The notes below the pieces were generated by a model. That model saw only the letters and a list, made by a program, of their open reading frames with translations, did no database searches and had not been told where the DNA came from. DNA of 64,000 bases from contig NC_083565.1 in the NCBI RefSeq assembly GCF_019925205.1, positions 32,392,241 through 32,456,240 on the forward strand, given 5' to 3'. A program made the translations under genes and the position numbers. How positions within the stretch are numbered: the stretch's first letter is position 1; the number at the start of each line of letters is the position of its first letter. This DNA comes from Metopolophium dirhodum (taxonomy: Eukaryota; Arthropoda; Insecta; Hemiptera; Aphididae). This document shows, one piece after another, positions 1 to 11,578 of this stretch.

Positions 1-1807
1 AAATATCAATACAATTTTTCTCGTGTTAAAAATTTAACAAGAGAAATTCTGGTTCGACCAATGTCGTCAGTGTATTTAATACTGTAGACTATATTGTCAA
101 ATTACCTGTATTAAAATAAATATCACATTTACATTTACATATCATTAGAAAATGTTTAGAATTTTGATCAAACAATTTTATTTTTAATTTTCTAATATAT
201 ATAAATATATAAATATGATTATTTATTTTATTATTAGTTCAGTGGGACAAACCGTTTTAGTAACCACGTTATTACTTCTTTTTGTAATGTTCTCGACAGC
301 TTGGTACCTACTATCGTAGTACTAATAGTAGATAAGTGGCTGCCGAGATATTATAGTTGCGGGTCGCAGACAATTTGTTTGATGTTGTAGTCGTGGTTGA
401 TAATAAATAAAAGACAGTTGTTGTTTTATTGTGAATTTTATTATATTGTTGATAATTTTTTCTAAGTCCAAAATATGCTCGTACAGAGTGGCGTGAAGGT
501 GCTTGCACTAATGGGTGGTAGTACACGTCTGAAAACAGGCCGATTCGGGCTCCCTTATATATGAAGTTCCTCGTACCCCCTGCCTATAGATACTGTATCT
601 CGGCTCACGGATGTGATGTGTGTGACCAGCGTTCCGGCCCACGCATTTTATGACTTCCTTATATTTCTACGTATTGCTAAAAATGCTAATCTATGATTCA
701 ATTGAATAATCATTCTACTCTTTTATATTTCTATATTGAACTTTGTCGCGTACCGCGTTGTAATTAAATTAACCATTATTTTATATTTTTATATTTGAAT
801 ATTGTCGTTCACAGGACTCCCCGAGTAATTATATTATTCAGTGAGCCTGTCTTCTCATGCTAAACAGTAGGAAATCCTATTTCCGTTTCTAATATCCGAT
901 TTATGCCGAATTACAGTATAGCTAATCTATAGTATAGTATAATTACTATTATATTACAATGGTGTTGTTAAGTAGTAACTGGCTTACTACATTTTCTATT
1001 TTTTGAGAATCGTAGTTTTTATAAATACAGTGTTGTAAACATAAACTATGTTAAACAAAAAAAAATATTTATATCGATTATCAAAAAAATGTCTATGATT
1101 ATGGATTATTCAAAATTAATTGTTAGTTAACATATTAATCCATGTTTTTATTTTAAAGAGGACCAAAGAGAGATTTAAGTTATTTTTTATAGAAAGTGTA
1201 TAAAATAGGTATACAAATTATAGGTTTCATTTAATAACAAAATATGTCTTAACCCCTCAAATATGCAAAACTAAATGTTGTCTATGAAATTAATTTGGGG
1301 CGAGAAACACCCACATTTTGAACCCTCATAGACCATAGTTGTGTACATTCAGTATGAATATGAAAATGCATAAAATTCCAGTCTTTACACATAATTTATT
1401 AAATAATGCAAGTAGAAATGCTAAACCTATACCATTTTTCTTAGAATTGAATATTCTTTCAAATTAAAGAAAAATAATATTTTGTGTTCAGAGCTAATTG
1501 AAATTTATGTTAGGTGATTCTGTATCTTGAATAAAGAAAGTTATTTAATTTTATTCCTCATAAGAATATATATTGTACTTATTTTTAGTATAATACATTT
1601 TTTAACAAATTGATTACTTATTGTATTTATTGTAATATATTTAAGTAAAAACTTATTAATTAGTTTAAACTTTGAATTTTTAAATCCCCTATTACTTGTA
1701 CATTTTTAATTTTTAATTATAAACTATAAATTATTATCATTATTTTAATGAATTTTTACTATCAAAAAATACAGATTTTAAAACAATTTATTATGTTTGT
1801 TTTTTAG
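1..1807. other. AT-rich non-coding stretch (probably NMD3 intron)
   Basis: No coding segment could be supported on either strand. The stretch ends in a pyrimidine tract and AG that act as the splice acceptor of the NMD3 exon beginning at 1808, so at least its right part should be an NMD3 intron. A slightly more GC-rich patch near 540-640 has no recognisable content. Confidence 0.5.
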
Positions 1808-2375
1808 CATATGTTGGCTGACGTATGGGTGGTTAGATCTTGCGATTTGGGATTGACAACAGATTCTATACATTGCCGGTCACATTTAGGACACGTACTC
1901 AAGCCAATGGACACAGTGTTGGGTTATGCTATTGCTGATAGTAATGCTAATGATAGCAATTTCGATAAATTGCCCAAATCATCATTGCCAGATGTAATAC
2001 TCATAAAGAAAAATTATCCCGACCGTGCAAGGCATCGCAGACGTACCTGGAAATTGAAACGAATGACCACAGACACAGAAATGAATATGGAAAGTGATCA
2101 CAAGTTAGTATCTTACTGTAATAATTAAAAATCTAAATTTATTAACACTATTATACTAATAATTAATTTTTAGTGACATGGACGAATTTATGGATGATTT
2201 GGAAGAGGACAAAGATTTAAGGCAAAATATTAATATTTACAAAAATCCAGATGTTGGTATTGAATCTGCTGCAGAAGACGATGATGATAATGATGGTGCA
2301 CCTCGTATTAGTCTTGAAGAGATGATGGAAGATTTGTGTGTTTATGAAGATGATGTAATGGAAGTATATGAGTAA
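1808..2375 (+). CDS. NMD3: 60S ribosomal export protein NMD3, last two exons
   Basis: Coding exons 1808-2103 and 2174-2375 are joined by a GT-AG intron (2104-2173); the split codon AA|T gives Asn and the frame stays open to the TAA at 2373. NMD3 is the conserved adaptor that binds nascent 60S subunits and carries them to the export receptor Crm1. The segment matches the C-terminal part of the family: an HVLKPMDTVLGY stretch, then LPDVILIKKNYPDRARHRR and WKLKR, and after the intron an acidic tail with DLEEDKDLRQNINIYKNP. The N-terminal zinc-binding half lies outside the window. The exon starts at the AG at 1806-1807; the ATG at 1811 is internal, not the start. Identification is from memory of family motifs, but the tail is very characteristic. 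Confidence 0.9.
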
Positions 2376-2413
2376 AATATTTTCTTTTTTCATTGTATGA
2401 ATTTACAATGTTT

Positions 2414-2419
2414 AATAAA
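2414..2419 (+). terminator. Poly(A) signal of NMD3
   Basis: Canonical AATAAA 39 bases after the NMD3 stop codon, with a second AATAAA-containing stretch near 2465. Either could direct 3'-end cleavage. Confidence 0.6.
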
Positions 2420-3225
2420 ATCACATTGTTGACAACATTTATTATGTATTTTCTATTGTTTTGAAATAAAATGTATGTTAAGTATATTTTACATTTAGAA
2501 CAAATCTTGGAAAAGTTCTTTTATAAGTAAATAAATAGTATTCACTATTCAGTTAATAAAACTGCATTTTTAATGTTTGAAATAAGTAATAAAAAATAAA
2601 ACCATTGGTACATTTAAAAATAAAAATTAATAAAAGGTATTCTGTTACATTCTGTGTTATATTATATTATTTAAAACAATTTATATAGTATAATGGACAT
2701 AGTACAATCATATCATTAATCATTATTAATAAATGTAAATATTATAATACTAAGTCAATTGTTTTGAACAATTTTCTATTATTAAAAATTGAAAAAAAAT
2801 GGTATTTAAAGTCATAAAATATTACACTTGGTCATTTACTTTGTGTTTTAACAGCTTGTTTTAATTACGAATATAACATATAAAACAGAGTAAAATTCAA
2901 GTGAATATTGTTTTTTTTTGTTTATTATTAATATTAACTAATAATAGATATCCTCGAGAAAAAATGTTAAATTATTAAATAGTTATATCTATTACCATCC
3001 TTCATTTTATTTTAATTTTTTTAATTTTATTGAATAAATTATCAAATTTAAAATGTTTTTAGCTAATAGTTAATATATACTTAATATAATTCAGAAAATA
3101 ATTCAAATACTTATAAGATTTAAAATAAGTTTTACATAAACAGTAAAACATATACTAGTACACGGCATATTGACATATAAGTAAATTACATATTAAATTT
3201 AAATTAAGTTATTTTTATATACCGT
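2420..3225. other. AT-rich intergenic, nothing recognised
   Basis: Very AT-rich sequence downstream of NMD3 with only short homopolymer runs. No gene, hairpin or repeat could be supported. Confidence 0.5.
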
Positions 3226-3659
3226 TTAAGAGGACGCTACCCATGCATTTGTTGTCTCCGTCTTACACACGCACGACATAGCAGATTTCCGTTCACTAGT
3301 TTCAATAGTGTTGTTAGTTTTAATATTAGAGTGAATTGACCTATTACCATACTTTTAAGTAAGAATATTATCTGTGCTTAAGCGTTGCGATTTTTCAATA
3401 TTTTCATTTTAAATTAAGATATGTGTATGTGGGATATCAAAAATTAAAAATGCTCTTATATCACTTGAAAATTAAATTATCGAATAAAAGCCAACGCTTA
3501 AGCGTGGACAATGTTATTATCTAAAAATGTTATAATGGTTAATTCACTCTAATATCAAAAATAATAGTCGTTAAGTACTATTGAAACTAGTGAACGAAAA
3601 TTTGCCATGTCGTGTAAGTGTGTTTAGACGGAGACATCAAATGGGTAGCGTCCTCTTAA
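3226..3659. mobile_element. piggyBac-like foldback MITE flanked by TTAA
   Basis: The two ends are inverted copies: TTAAGAGGACGCTACCCAT at 3226 and its complement ending at 3659. The similarity runs inward over more than 100 bases (for example the ACTAGTTTCAATAGT and TTAGAGTGAATT blocks) and resumes around a CAACGCTTAAGC core, so almost the whole 434 bp can fold on itself. TTAA at both edges is the target site used by piggyBac-type transposases. No coding sequence is inside. Assignment to piggyBac rests only on the TTAA flank. Confidence 0.75.
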
Positions 3660-4671
3660 AACAAATAATAGTTTTATTTATTTTTTTTCAAAAATGAAAA
3701 ATACACCACTCCAGTCATACATTTAATGATCAAATACACTGTCTAAATGCAACACCTCGCTCTAGACCTATAATGTACCAACATTTGTCTCGAGAATCGA
3801 CTCAATGGGCAAGGTAGGTATTGATTATTGGAACTGAGCAGACAAAACGCAGGGGCACGGCGTCCGCAATGTTTGCAAACGTATACGCACAATACTTCAT
3901 CGTTTAGCAAACGGACAGACCCATCGAATGTTTCCAACGTTTACCGCTGTAGAATTCGCTCAAAGACAATATTATCACAGAATATATGAAATGCATCAAA
4001 ATACTGATCTGTTTTAGAATGTATGATTCAAATTTCAAGATATTTGTATTTATATTAAACAGATTATTTAATATTCTTCTTTTCTTTTTAAATACCATAT
4101 TTGGTAATTTGGTAACGTTATTGAGATTTGGATTAACTCATAAATATCCAACAAGATGTTAAAATGTATTACACATAAATATATAATATTCAAAATAAAT
4201 TCAATAGTTTATGTGGTAAAATACTGGTTTTTTCTGTACTATATTTTATATAATTATAATATTGGTATAAACCAAATGTAACACAACTATAAATCAATAA
4301 TAGATTTTAATGAAATAAAAAAATATACACTAATTTGATATAATTAAAGAATATAGGTGACACACTTCTAGGATACAAATAAAACATAATTCATCATTGA
4401 GTAATAATTTATTTTATAAACAAGTAATAAAAAGAGTTACTTAGTAGTAATAATAATAATAATAATTGATTATTTTTATTTCAAAATTGAATACAATTAA
4501 AAAAATCAGATATTTAAAAAATGCAATTGTTTGTCTTCTTAATATCTTCTTTAAAATCTATAAAAATACTTTTTACAATTTTCTATCATTCTAAGTATTT
4601 TTCTATTTTACAAGGCAACATACATTTTTAATATCATATTGTGAAAAATAATATTTTACATGACTTTTTAT
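3660..4671. other. AT-rich intergenic, nothing recognised
   Basis: Two open frames of 64 codons on the minus strand near 3743-4098 overlap each other, have no recognisable motif and look fortuitous. A short TAA/TAAT microsatellite lies near 4447-4467. Confidence 0.45.
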
Positions 4672-5246
4672 ATTCCAATAATACCGAGTGATCCATAAAT
4701 TGTGTTAACACTGATTATTTGAAAAAGTTTAAACTTACCTTAAATTAACCTTATATAATTTGATGTAATTTTATAACATTTCTGAACAAAATATTATTTT
4801 TATGTACCTGCTATTAACGTTATAATTTGTAAACTTTTTACATTTTTAATTGAGACCATACATTTTTATAAACATATTCTCTGATTATTTCATTTTTTTT
4901 AAAATCAAGTTTCTGTTAAGAAGTTATAAGTATTTTCAGATGAGATGAGCGGAATATAGATCAATTTGATAAGTTTATGATCGCCAATAACTACTTGATA
5001 GAAATTTGATTAAAAAAAAAATGAAATACTCAGATAATATGATTATAAAAATATATGGTCTCAATCAAAAATGTAAAAAGTTTACAAATTATAACGTTAA
5101 TAGCAGGTACATAAAAATAATATTTTGTTCAGAAATGTTATAAAATTACATCAAATTAATTATACAAGGTTAATTTAAGGTAAGTTTAAACTTTTTCAAA
5201 TAATGAGTGTTAACACAATTTATGGATCACTCGGTATTATTGGAAT
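4672..5246. mobile_element. Foldback MITE with ~230-bp inverted repeats
   Basis: The left arm starts ATTCCAATAATACCGAGTG at 4672 and the right arm ends with its complement at 5246. The match continues almost without gap for about 230 bp on each side (for example the TAACGTTATAATTTGTAAAC block), leaving a loop of about 100 bp. The inner part of the tip (GTGATCCATAAA then CACTCATTATTTGAAAAAG) resembles the tips of the mariner-like foldback copies at 57-64 kb, so it may be a distant member of that group. It lies only 35 bp beyond the stop codon of the THAP transposase gene. Confidence 0.75.
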
Positions 5247-5280
5247 AAAACAAAAATCACCTAAAATAATGTGTGTGTGA

Positions 5281-8200
5281 TTACAAATGTTTCAAAATGG
5301 TCAATTTTCTATCTTTTAATTTTTTTTCAGAAACTAAAGCTCTATTTAAAAATTTGATTGCTGAAAAAATTCTAAAGCGTGTAAATAAATTAATCAAAAA
5401 CATTTTATTAAAAGATTCACAAGGATGATTAAAAGGTACATTACTCATTTGTTGCTTTAGTTTTGAACCCACGCCGTCTTCATAGGAAATGGAAGGGAAG
5501 TTATCAATAAAAATATTTTCTAATTCGGATACAAAATTATAAAAGTCATCATGAGGCATCATCAGATTTCCAAATGTAGAGTTGTCTCCAGTAGGGTATG
5601 CTTTATAGAAACTCAAGAGAAATGACTGGTTCAACTCTTTTTGATAGTACGCATAGTCTGTACAAACCTGACAAATATGATTTTCTAAGCATTTTCTCAT
5701 TAAATAACCACTAATGTAAGTTAATGCATTCTGTTCTGGAATGTCAAGTTGTCTATAGTCAACTGTACCAATGCTAATACATTTAAATTTAAAAAGATTT
5801 TTATCTGATCCTTCAAATTGAAGTATTTTTTCAGGTTGTGGTAGTTCTGCACCTAAAATTTCATCTAAATCTTCAATGCAATTTGCACCTGGAGAATGTT
5901 TAAAATAATTAGCACAAAAAATTTTTTTAAATGACCTACAAAAATCAATTGGTGTAGGATTTAAATTGTTTCCATGCTGTTGGCGGAAATAACAAAATAA
6001 ATTTTCTACACGATCTTGGTTTAGGCATCTAGTATATAGAACATAATTTGGATTCTTATTTGGATTTAATGAATGCCACAGCATTTTTAATGCAGATATT
6101 GAAATTAACCAACCATTTATAAAATTCATCCTATTAGTAATATTTGATCCATTAAATTTATTAACAACTTTTATGTTCCTAAAAACTTCAGCCATTTTGT
6201 TTAAAAAATTAATTTGTGATTCAGTATTTTTAAATGGTCTATTGAATTCTTTAAGATTGGGTGCTTTATAAGAATTGAATATGTCAAATAATTTGTCCAT
6301 ATCACTGATGAAATCAATAGTGTATTGAGCGCTAGGCGGCAAAATACCAGACTTTAAAGTTGTAGACATACCAGAAGCAACACTATTACTGAAAATTTGG
6401 GCAGCTAAATAAACTCTCATTTTTTCAAATGGTCCTGGATGAATATGTGCATGTTTTAATTTTGGAGCCAAGCGAAGATTATTTTCAGAATCATAATTGT
6501 AAAAAGAATCAATATGTGATTTAGTTACTATTGAATCATTAATTATAAAGTTGTGTTTAAACAACATGTTCCGAGTAGATTTCAAAAGATGAGGTGGGTC
6601 AAAAATGTAAAAAATTTGTTTTCCATCTACTTCAAAATATGGCTTGTTAGGAGAAACATAAAAGCTTTTAGAAAAACTTACAAAATTTGTGCCTTGATCT
6701 GTAATAAAAGCTTTGATATTAAGTTTAATATTTTGTAGGCGACAAATTGTTGACATAATTATGTCTTTCAGATCAGTACCGGTACAGCTACTTGACACAA
6801 GAAAATAAGCAATTGGTTGTTTCCAATTTTCGTTTATTCCTCCAAGCATAAGGACTAAAGCATATTTGGCAGGTTCATACTTTTTACGATAATTTGATTC
6901 ATGAAAACCTATAATTTTGTCTTTAGAGACATTATAAAATAAATTTGTTTTTAAAGCCATTTCATCGGCACAAAGTACGCAATCTAGCGCGTCAGGTTTA
7001 AAACTACTGATTTTAAATGATAGAAAATTGAAAAGAAAATCATTTAGACCAGGATTTATTTCGTATTTTGAAGTTACTCTTCTGAGTGTTCGACTAACAG
7101 GAAGGGATAGAGGATTTTGCAATAAATTGTAAACTCTTGGACCTAGAAAATAAATACTTAAGGCAAGTTGCTTAATTTCATTAGAATACCTGAATCCTCG
7201 ATAATTTCTTTCCTTATTCTTGATTTGCGATTTGACAATCATAAAGAGGGTAGGTGACAAGTATTCTTTACACGTTTCCAAGCAATTCTCCAATTTATTG
7301 TTAGGTTCATTTGCTATTTGCCGATTCAAATTTATAATAATTTGTTTCAACTCGGCCTGAACCCGTTCACTTTCTTTTAGTTTTTCCTGAAGAGCAACTT
7401 TTCGGGGAGTTTTGGATGATAAATAACTCGGTGTTTGTATACCAATAACACTTGTTTCAATATCCATTGATGTTGATGCATCAGATAAACTTTGTGAGTT
7501 TATCGATAAACGAGCAGAAGAACCTGTAAAAATTAAAATATAAAATTCCATACAAGTCAATCATCTCTAACATTTATGCAAAATATAACAAAATTTTAAC
7601 AAATAGAAATTAATTTAAATAATAAAGATTTTAAGAAAAACTAGAATACAATATTGTTATCCGCGGAATACCAACAATAAGTGAGAATTCTATTGTGTTT
7701 ACAATAATATATGTTATGTTCATACCAGGTGTTGAACATGATAATGGCACAAAATCTGAAGTGCTACATTCAGGGTCATCATTATTCTTTGGTTCATCCA
7801 CACGATCAACTCCCATAGCATCAAACAAAGTAGGTATAGCTTCTGGCTTTAGTCTATTTTTCTGAAAATTGGAAAACATGTTAGTTTCAAAATGTAAAGA
7901 ACAAACACGATACTTAGTGTTAGCAGCCAAATTGTTGATTGATTTCAGGTGATCACATTTGCAATTTTCAATCCAAACAGCACATCTAAAATATTATTGT
8001 AAATATAATTAATAATAAAAAAATAATAAGACATTTTAAAAAAGAATAACAGTTTAGTCAGTTGCAATAATACCAAAAAAAAATACGTGTAATATGCATT
8101 GTTTGGACTAGAATAAATGTTCACAATACATAAGTATTAAGTAGGTACCTGCAGGTATGTGTAATTTATTATTTTAACAACCAGCTTAAAATCAAATTTA

Positions 8201-8424
8201 TGGTAGGTTAGGTTAGGTTATGAAAGAAAAGTAAGTATTAATGAACTATTAGGCTATTCAAAACGGGAACAAATAAACAAAGATAACAAAAATTTTTCTT
8301 ACCTGGCAGGTTCTTTTGGGAAAGTAAAAAAACTTATGGTTTCCTTATTCAAAATATGGCTTTTACAATTGATCAAACAACATTTTGAATACTGTTTGGC
8401 CCGTTTATTAACAATAAACTCCAT
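5281..8424 (-). CDS. THAP-domain P-element-superfamily transposase, intact three-exon gene
   Basis: Exons on the minus strand are 8424-8303, 7985-7726 and 7523-5281. All introns are GT-AG and both junctions keep phase (AG|A gives Arg, G|GT gives Gly); the coding total is 2625 nt, i.e. 874 codons plus stop. I start at the ATG at 8424, which puts the THAP zinc finger at the N-terminus: CCLINC, a Trp in AVWIENC, and the C-x2-H pair CSLHF, spanning exons 1 and 2. A Leu/Glu-rich probable coiled coil follows (around KVALQEKLKESERVQAELK), then the RNase-H-like transposase core. Candidate acidic catalytic residues are Asp in LCADEMALK, Asp in FITDQGTNF and Glu in QDRVENLFCYFRQQHGNN, with the conserved FDPPHLLKSTRN between. 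This layout is that of P-element and THAP9 transposases, which bind GTP and cut DNA. Whether it is an active transposon or a host-adopted copy cannot be told here. Confidence 0.88.
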
Positions 8425-8584
8425 TGTGAATAAATTAACAAAGTTACACAGTAATGCAAGAGAACAATCAGTAAACTTGAAAATTACAGTCAAAAATTTT
8501 CAAAACCATATAATAAGGTACAAAAAGCCGCGACATCCAAACAACAACAACGGCGGTAAAATGTAAAATGTTTGGTTAGGAAAT

Positions 8585-8660
8585 TGGAAAGTAAATTGTA
8601 AACATCGGGATGGGGACAGTTGGGCCCCGTGATAAGAGTTGGGTCCCGTGATAAGAAATT
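8585..8660. repeat. Short GC-rich direct repeats upstream of the THAP transposase
   Basis: The 19-base motif GTTGGGCCCCGTGATAAGA is followed immediately by GTTGGGTCCCGTGATAAGA, a tandem pair with one difference. They lie about 200 bp upstream of the transposase ATG, where a transposon would carry terminal or subterminal binding sites. A related block occurs in opposite orientation at 21,990-22,045. Role as transposase-binding sites is inference. Confidence 0.5.
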
Positions 8661-8870
8661 ATAATTGATAACCTTAATCAAGAGTTCGAATTCTAACCTC
8701 AAATAAAAAAATTACAATTTAATACCAACCGTCAGGCATTGTAAATATTTCAGTACGATTTTTGAGTACACGAATTTCTCACCCTGGTCCAAGACCAAAT
8801 ACATTATTTATCCGTCATTTATCCGTCGAAAATGACCGTTATTTAACGGTAAACGGTTCCTCATTTTACA

Positions 8871-8947
8871 TTAGCCGCTGCTGAGCGCTGGTTGTGCTTT
8901 GGTGCTTGCCGCTTGGTTCAGCAACCATGTTAAAATGTAAGTAAAAC
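8871..8947 (+). other. Possible 5' untranslated exon
   Basis: A short GC-richer stretch (GCCGCTGCTGAGCGCTGG and following) ends in a good donor, GTAAGT at 8938-8943 or nearby. It lies on the same strand upstream of the MULE-derived gene, whose first coding exon is preceded by an acceptor at about 11,578, so it may be its leader exon. No transcript evidence; other owners are possible. Confidence 0.25.
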
Positions 8948-8949
8948 TT

Positions 8950-11578
8950 GTATTTTTAAATATGACCTTAATAATAAGTTTGTAATGTGCCTATCTGAAT
9001 GTTCATATTTATTCATAACAGGTTCACACCTAATTAATAATTATTCAATTTGAGTTATTACCCATTTTCGCAACTATAGTACTAAATAACAAATTTTTAT
9101 AACACAACTTCAACAATATAGTTCATTTGTATTTTGTACATTAACAACTCATATGTTATTAGTTATTACGCTGATGAAGTAAATAATTGACTTATTATTA
9201 TAATATAATACTTTACAAGCTACAAATAACATACCTAAATTTCATATGGATTAATAAGATCATAATGCGTAAAATACTATTTTCCTTTTTTTATTGTGCT
9301 CTACTTATTTAAGACTGATTCTTTTTTTATGTTATTGGCAACATCCTTCTCAATATCTAAAATTAATAATTAATTTAACCCTTGCTGTAACATACATTCA
9401 ACCAATTTTTAATGTGTTGCATACTTAAAAAACTGGGTTCACATGTTGCAGAACTTATTTGAATTGTATCTCTTTGTAACAATTTGAAATAACTTGTTCA
9501 AGTTTAGTTTCCTACTTTTTTTACTAAAAATTTTGGATAAAAAACAAAATGATTTCATAAAAATAACATTTTTTTAATAGTTATTTGACAGGAAATGTTT
9601 ATTTTAAATCAGTAATTTGTTAAATCCTTTGTTATTTAAATAAATTTAAAGAATAAAGAATAAATGTTATGGACAACGTCCACAAACCTAGATGTATAAA
9701 ATTAGTGATTTAAAGTTATTATTTAAATGGTAGAATTTACAGTTAAATTAAATATTTATTATTATTATATTGTACATTTTATAAAATTTTTTCAACGTTT
9801 ATTAATTTGTAATAGAGCACCACTACAAGTGTCACAAATGTGCAAGAATCAACAAACTATTGTAATTGTTGAACCTTGTGGTTTGGTTAATAATTACCAG
9901 GGACTAATTTAAAACTGACTTTTTTTGGGATGGCGGGGTTTTATAAATCAGTATACAATGCTTAAACTCTCGCATATTATATCTCACTAGTTTCATTAGA
10001 AGTTCATAGTTTTATATAAAAATAAATTAATGAAATCTAACAAATACTTCAATTAAATGTTAAAATATTATATTTTCATTTTAATTCACAAAATAAACCA
10101 ACTGAATTTATTATATTATTGACTTGTTTAAATGTTGGGGTCTTTAAACATTCTGTGTAAGAGGGGGGCTTACATAAACACCATGATAATTAAAAAGTAT
10201 TAAATATTAATATAATAACTCTTTATTAAGTATTATGAGTACAATTAATAATAATGTCAGTGTATTATGAAGTCAAACTTAGGCACACTTAGTTTTTCTA
10301 ATGTCACTATTGAAGTTGAATACCGGAGTTTGGGTTATCATACCTTCACCGGAATATGCAGATTGATTTTAGCAAGGTATAATATACTCAAATTGTTCAT
10401 AATTACAGATTTGAAAATACTGGATGCTACTCTCAAAAGTTTTCCAAATGTATTTCATGCAGTAAAGGCCATGGACCTTGGTAGTAATTGGTTGGTGATG
10501 GCTGTTTTGATGACACTCCTGCAATACATAACCTAACCATAACTTTTGTATTACAAGGTTACTCATTCTTGAAAAAATTGGATTATTATGGGATGAATAT
10601 GGTGTGAAACTTTTCACTTTTTTTAGGCCTTTATTTTAAGTTTAAAATGTTTATATGTTCTCAGTTATGAGCGGTAAACAATTGATCAATTCTTAAAAAT
10701 GTCTTACTAATTTATTAAAATAGTATTCAAAGCCAATCATAATATTATGTTTTAAATTTAATTTTAAGATATGATAACATGAAATTAATAACCCCAATAA
10801 TTTAATTTAAAAAAAGTCTACATCCCTAATAATACCAGAATTAAAAACAGATAAACTTAGGCCACTTTTTTTAAATAATATATTTACAAATTTTGAATAG
10901 ACCCTCATTGACATAGGTAATATTTTACAAGAAAATTAAAATAAAATTGTTTGTTTGTTAACAGACTATACAGTCCTGTTTGGAAAAGTTGAGTTTACTA
11001 TGTGTGAACTTTTCAATTTGATATATCTTGCAAACAAATATTTAATACTATGATAATTTAACAACGGTTGTGATGATAGGAATTACTTTTTAGTCTGTTA
11101 GGAAGAATCTACGATATTCTCTATTTTTTATGTTGTATTAAATAACTATAAGCTTTTGCAAAATTAATTTATTGTTTAGTTAATTGTGGAAAACACCAAA
11201 AATAATATTAGTGATTAATTTTTATTTTTATTACCTAAATTATATATGTTTTTAACTGGAACAACTTCAGTTTATGTAAAGTAAATAATTATTAATGTAT
11301 TATGTTATAAATTGTTAATATAACAAAAGTAATATGTAAATGTAACCAAAAAAATAATTATATTTATTAAATATTATATTATACCTATGATACTGATATA
11401 ATTTTCAATTTTTTATATAGATCTGTCTATCTGCAATTTACCTGCGATTTACCTGCAATACACCTGCGATTTACTTACGAGTACAAGAAAAACGGTTTTT
11501 TTTAAGGCCAACCATATATTCTAATCATTTATATTTCTTTTGTTTGTTTAATATTTTTTAAGTTTTTTTCAGCATAGG
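8950..11578. other. AT-rich stretch, probable leader intron
   Basis: Open frames at 9727-9912 and on both strands at 10,267-10,617 show no family motifs and overlap on opposite strands. I treat them as chance. The right edge is a pyrimidine tract plus CAG directly before the first coding exon of the next gene. Confidence 0.4.

Noticed and set aside
311..526. Minus-strand 71-codon ORF
   Set aside because: Low-complexity Thr/Asn/Tyr translation of AT-rich DNA with no motif.
3743..4098. Two overlapping minus-strand ORFs
   Set aside because: No motif, mutual overlap in different frames, AT-rich chance openness.
8675..8700. GAGTTCGAATTC as a tRNA T-arm/B-box
   Set aside because: No matching acceptor stem, D-arm or anticodon stem around it.
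10267..10617. Opposite-strand ORF pair
   Set aside because: Both frames overlap each other and resemble no protein; lies inside a probable intron.
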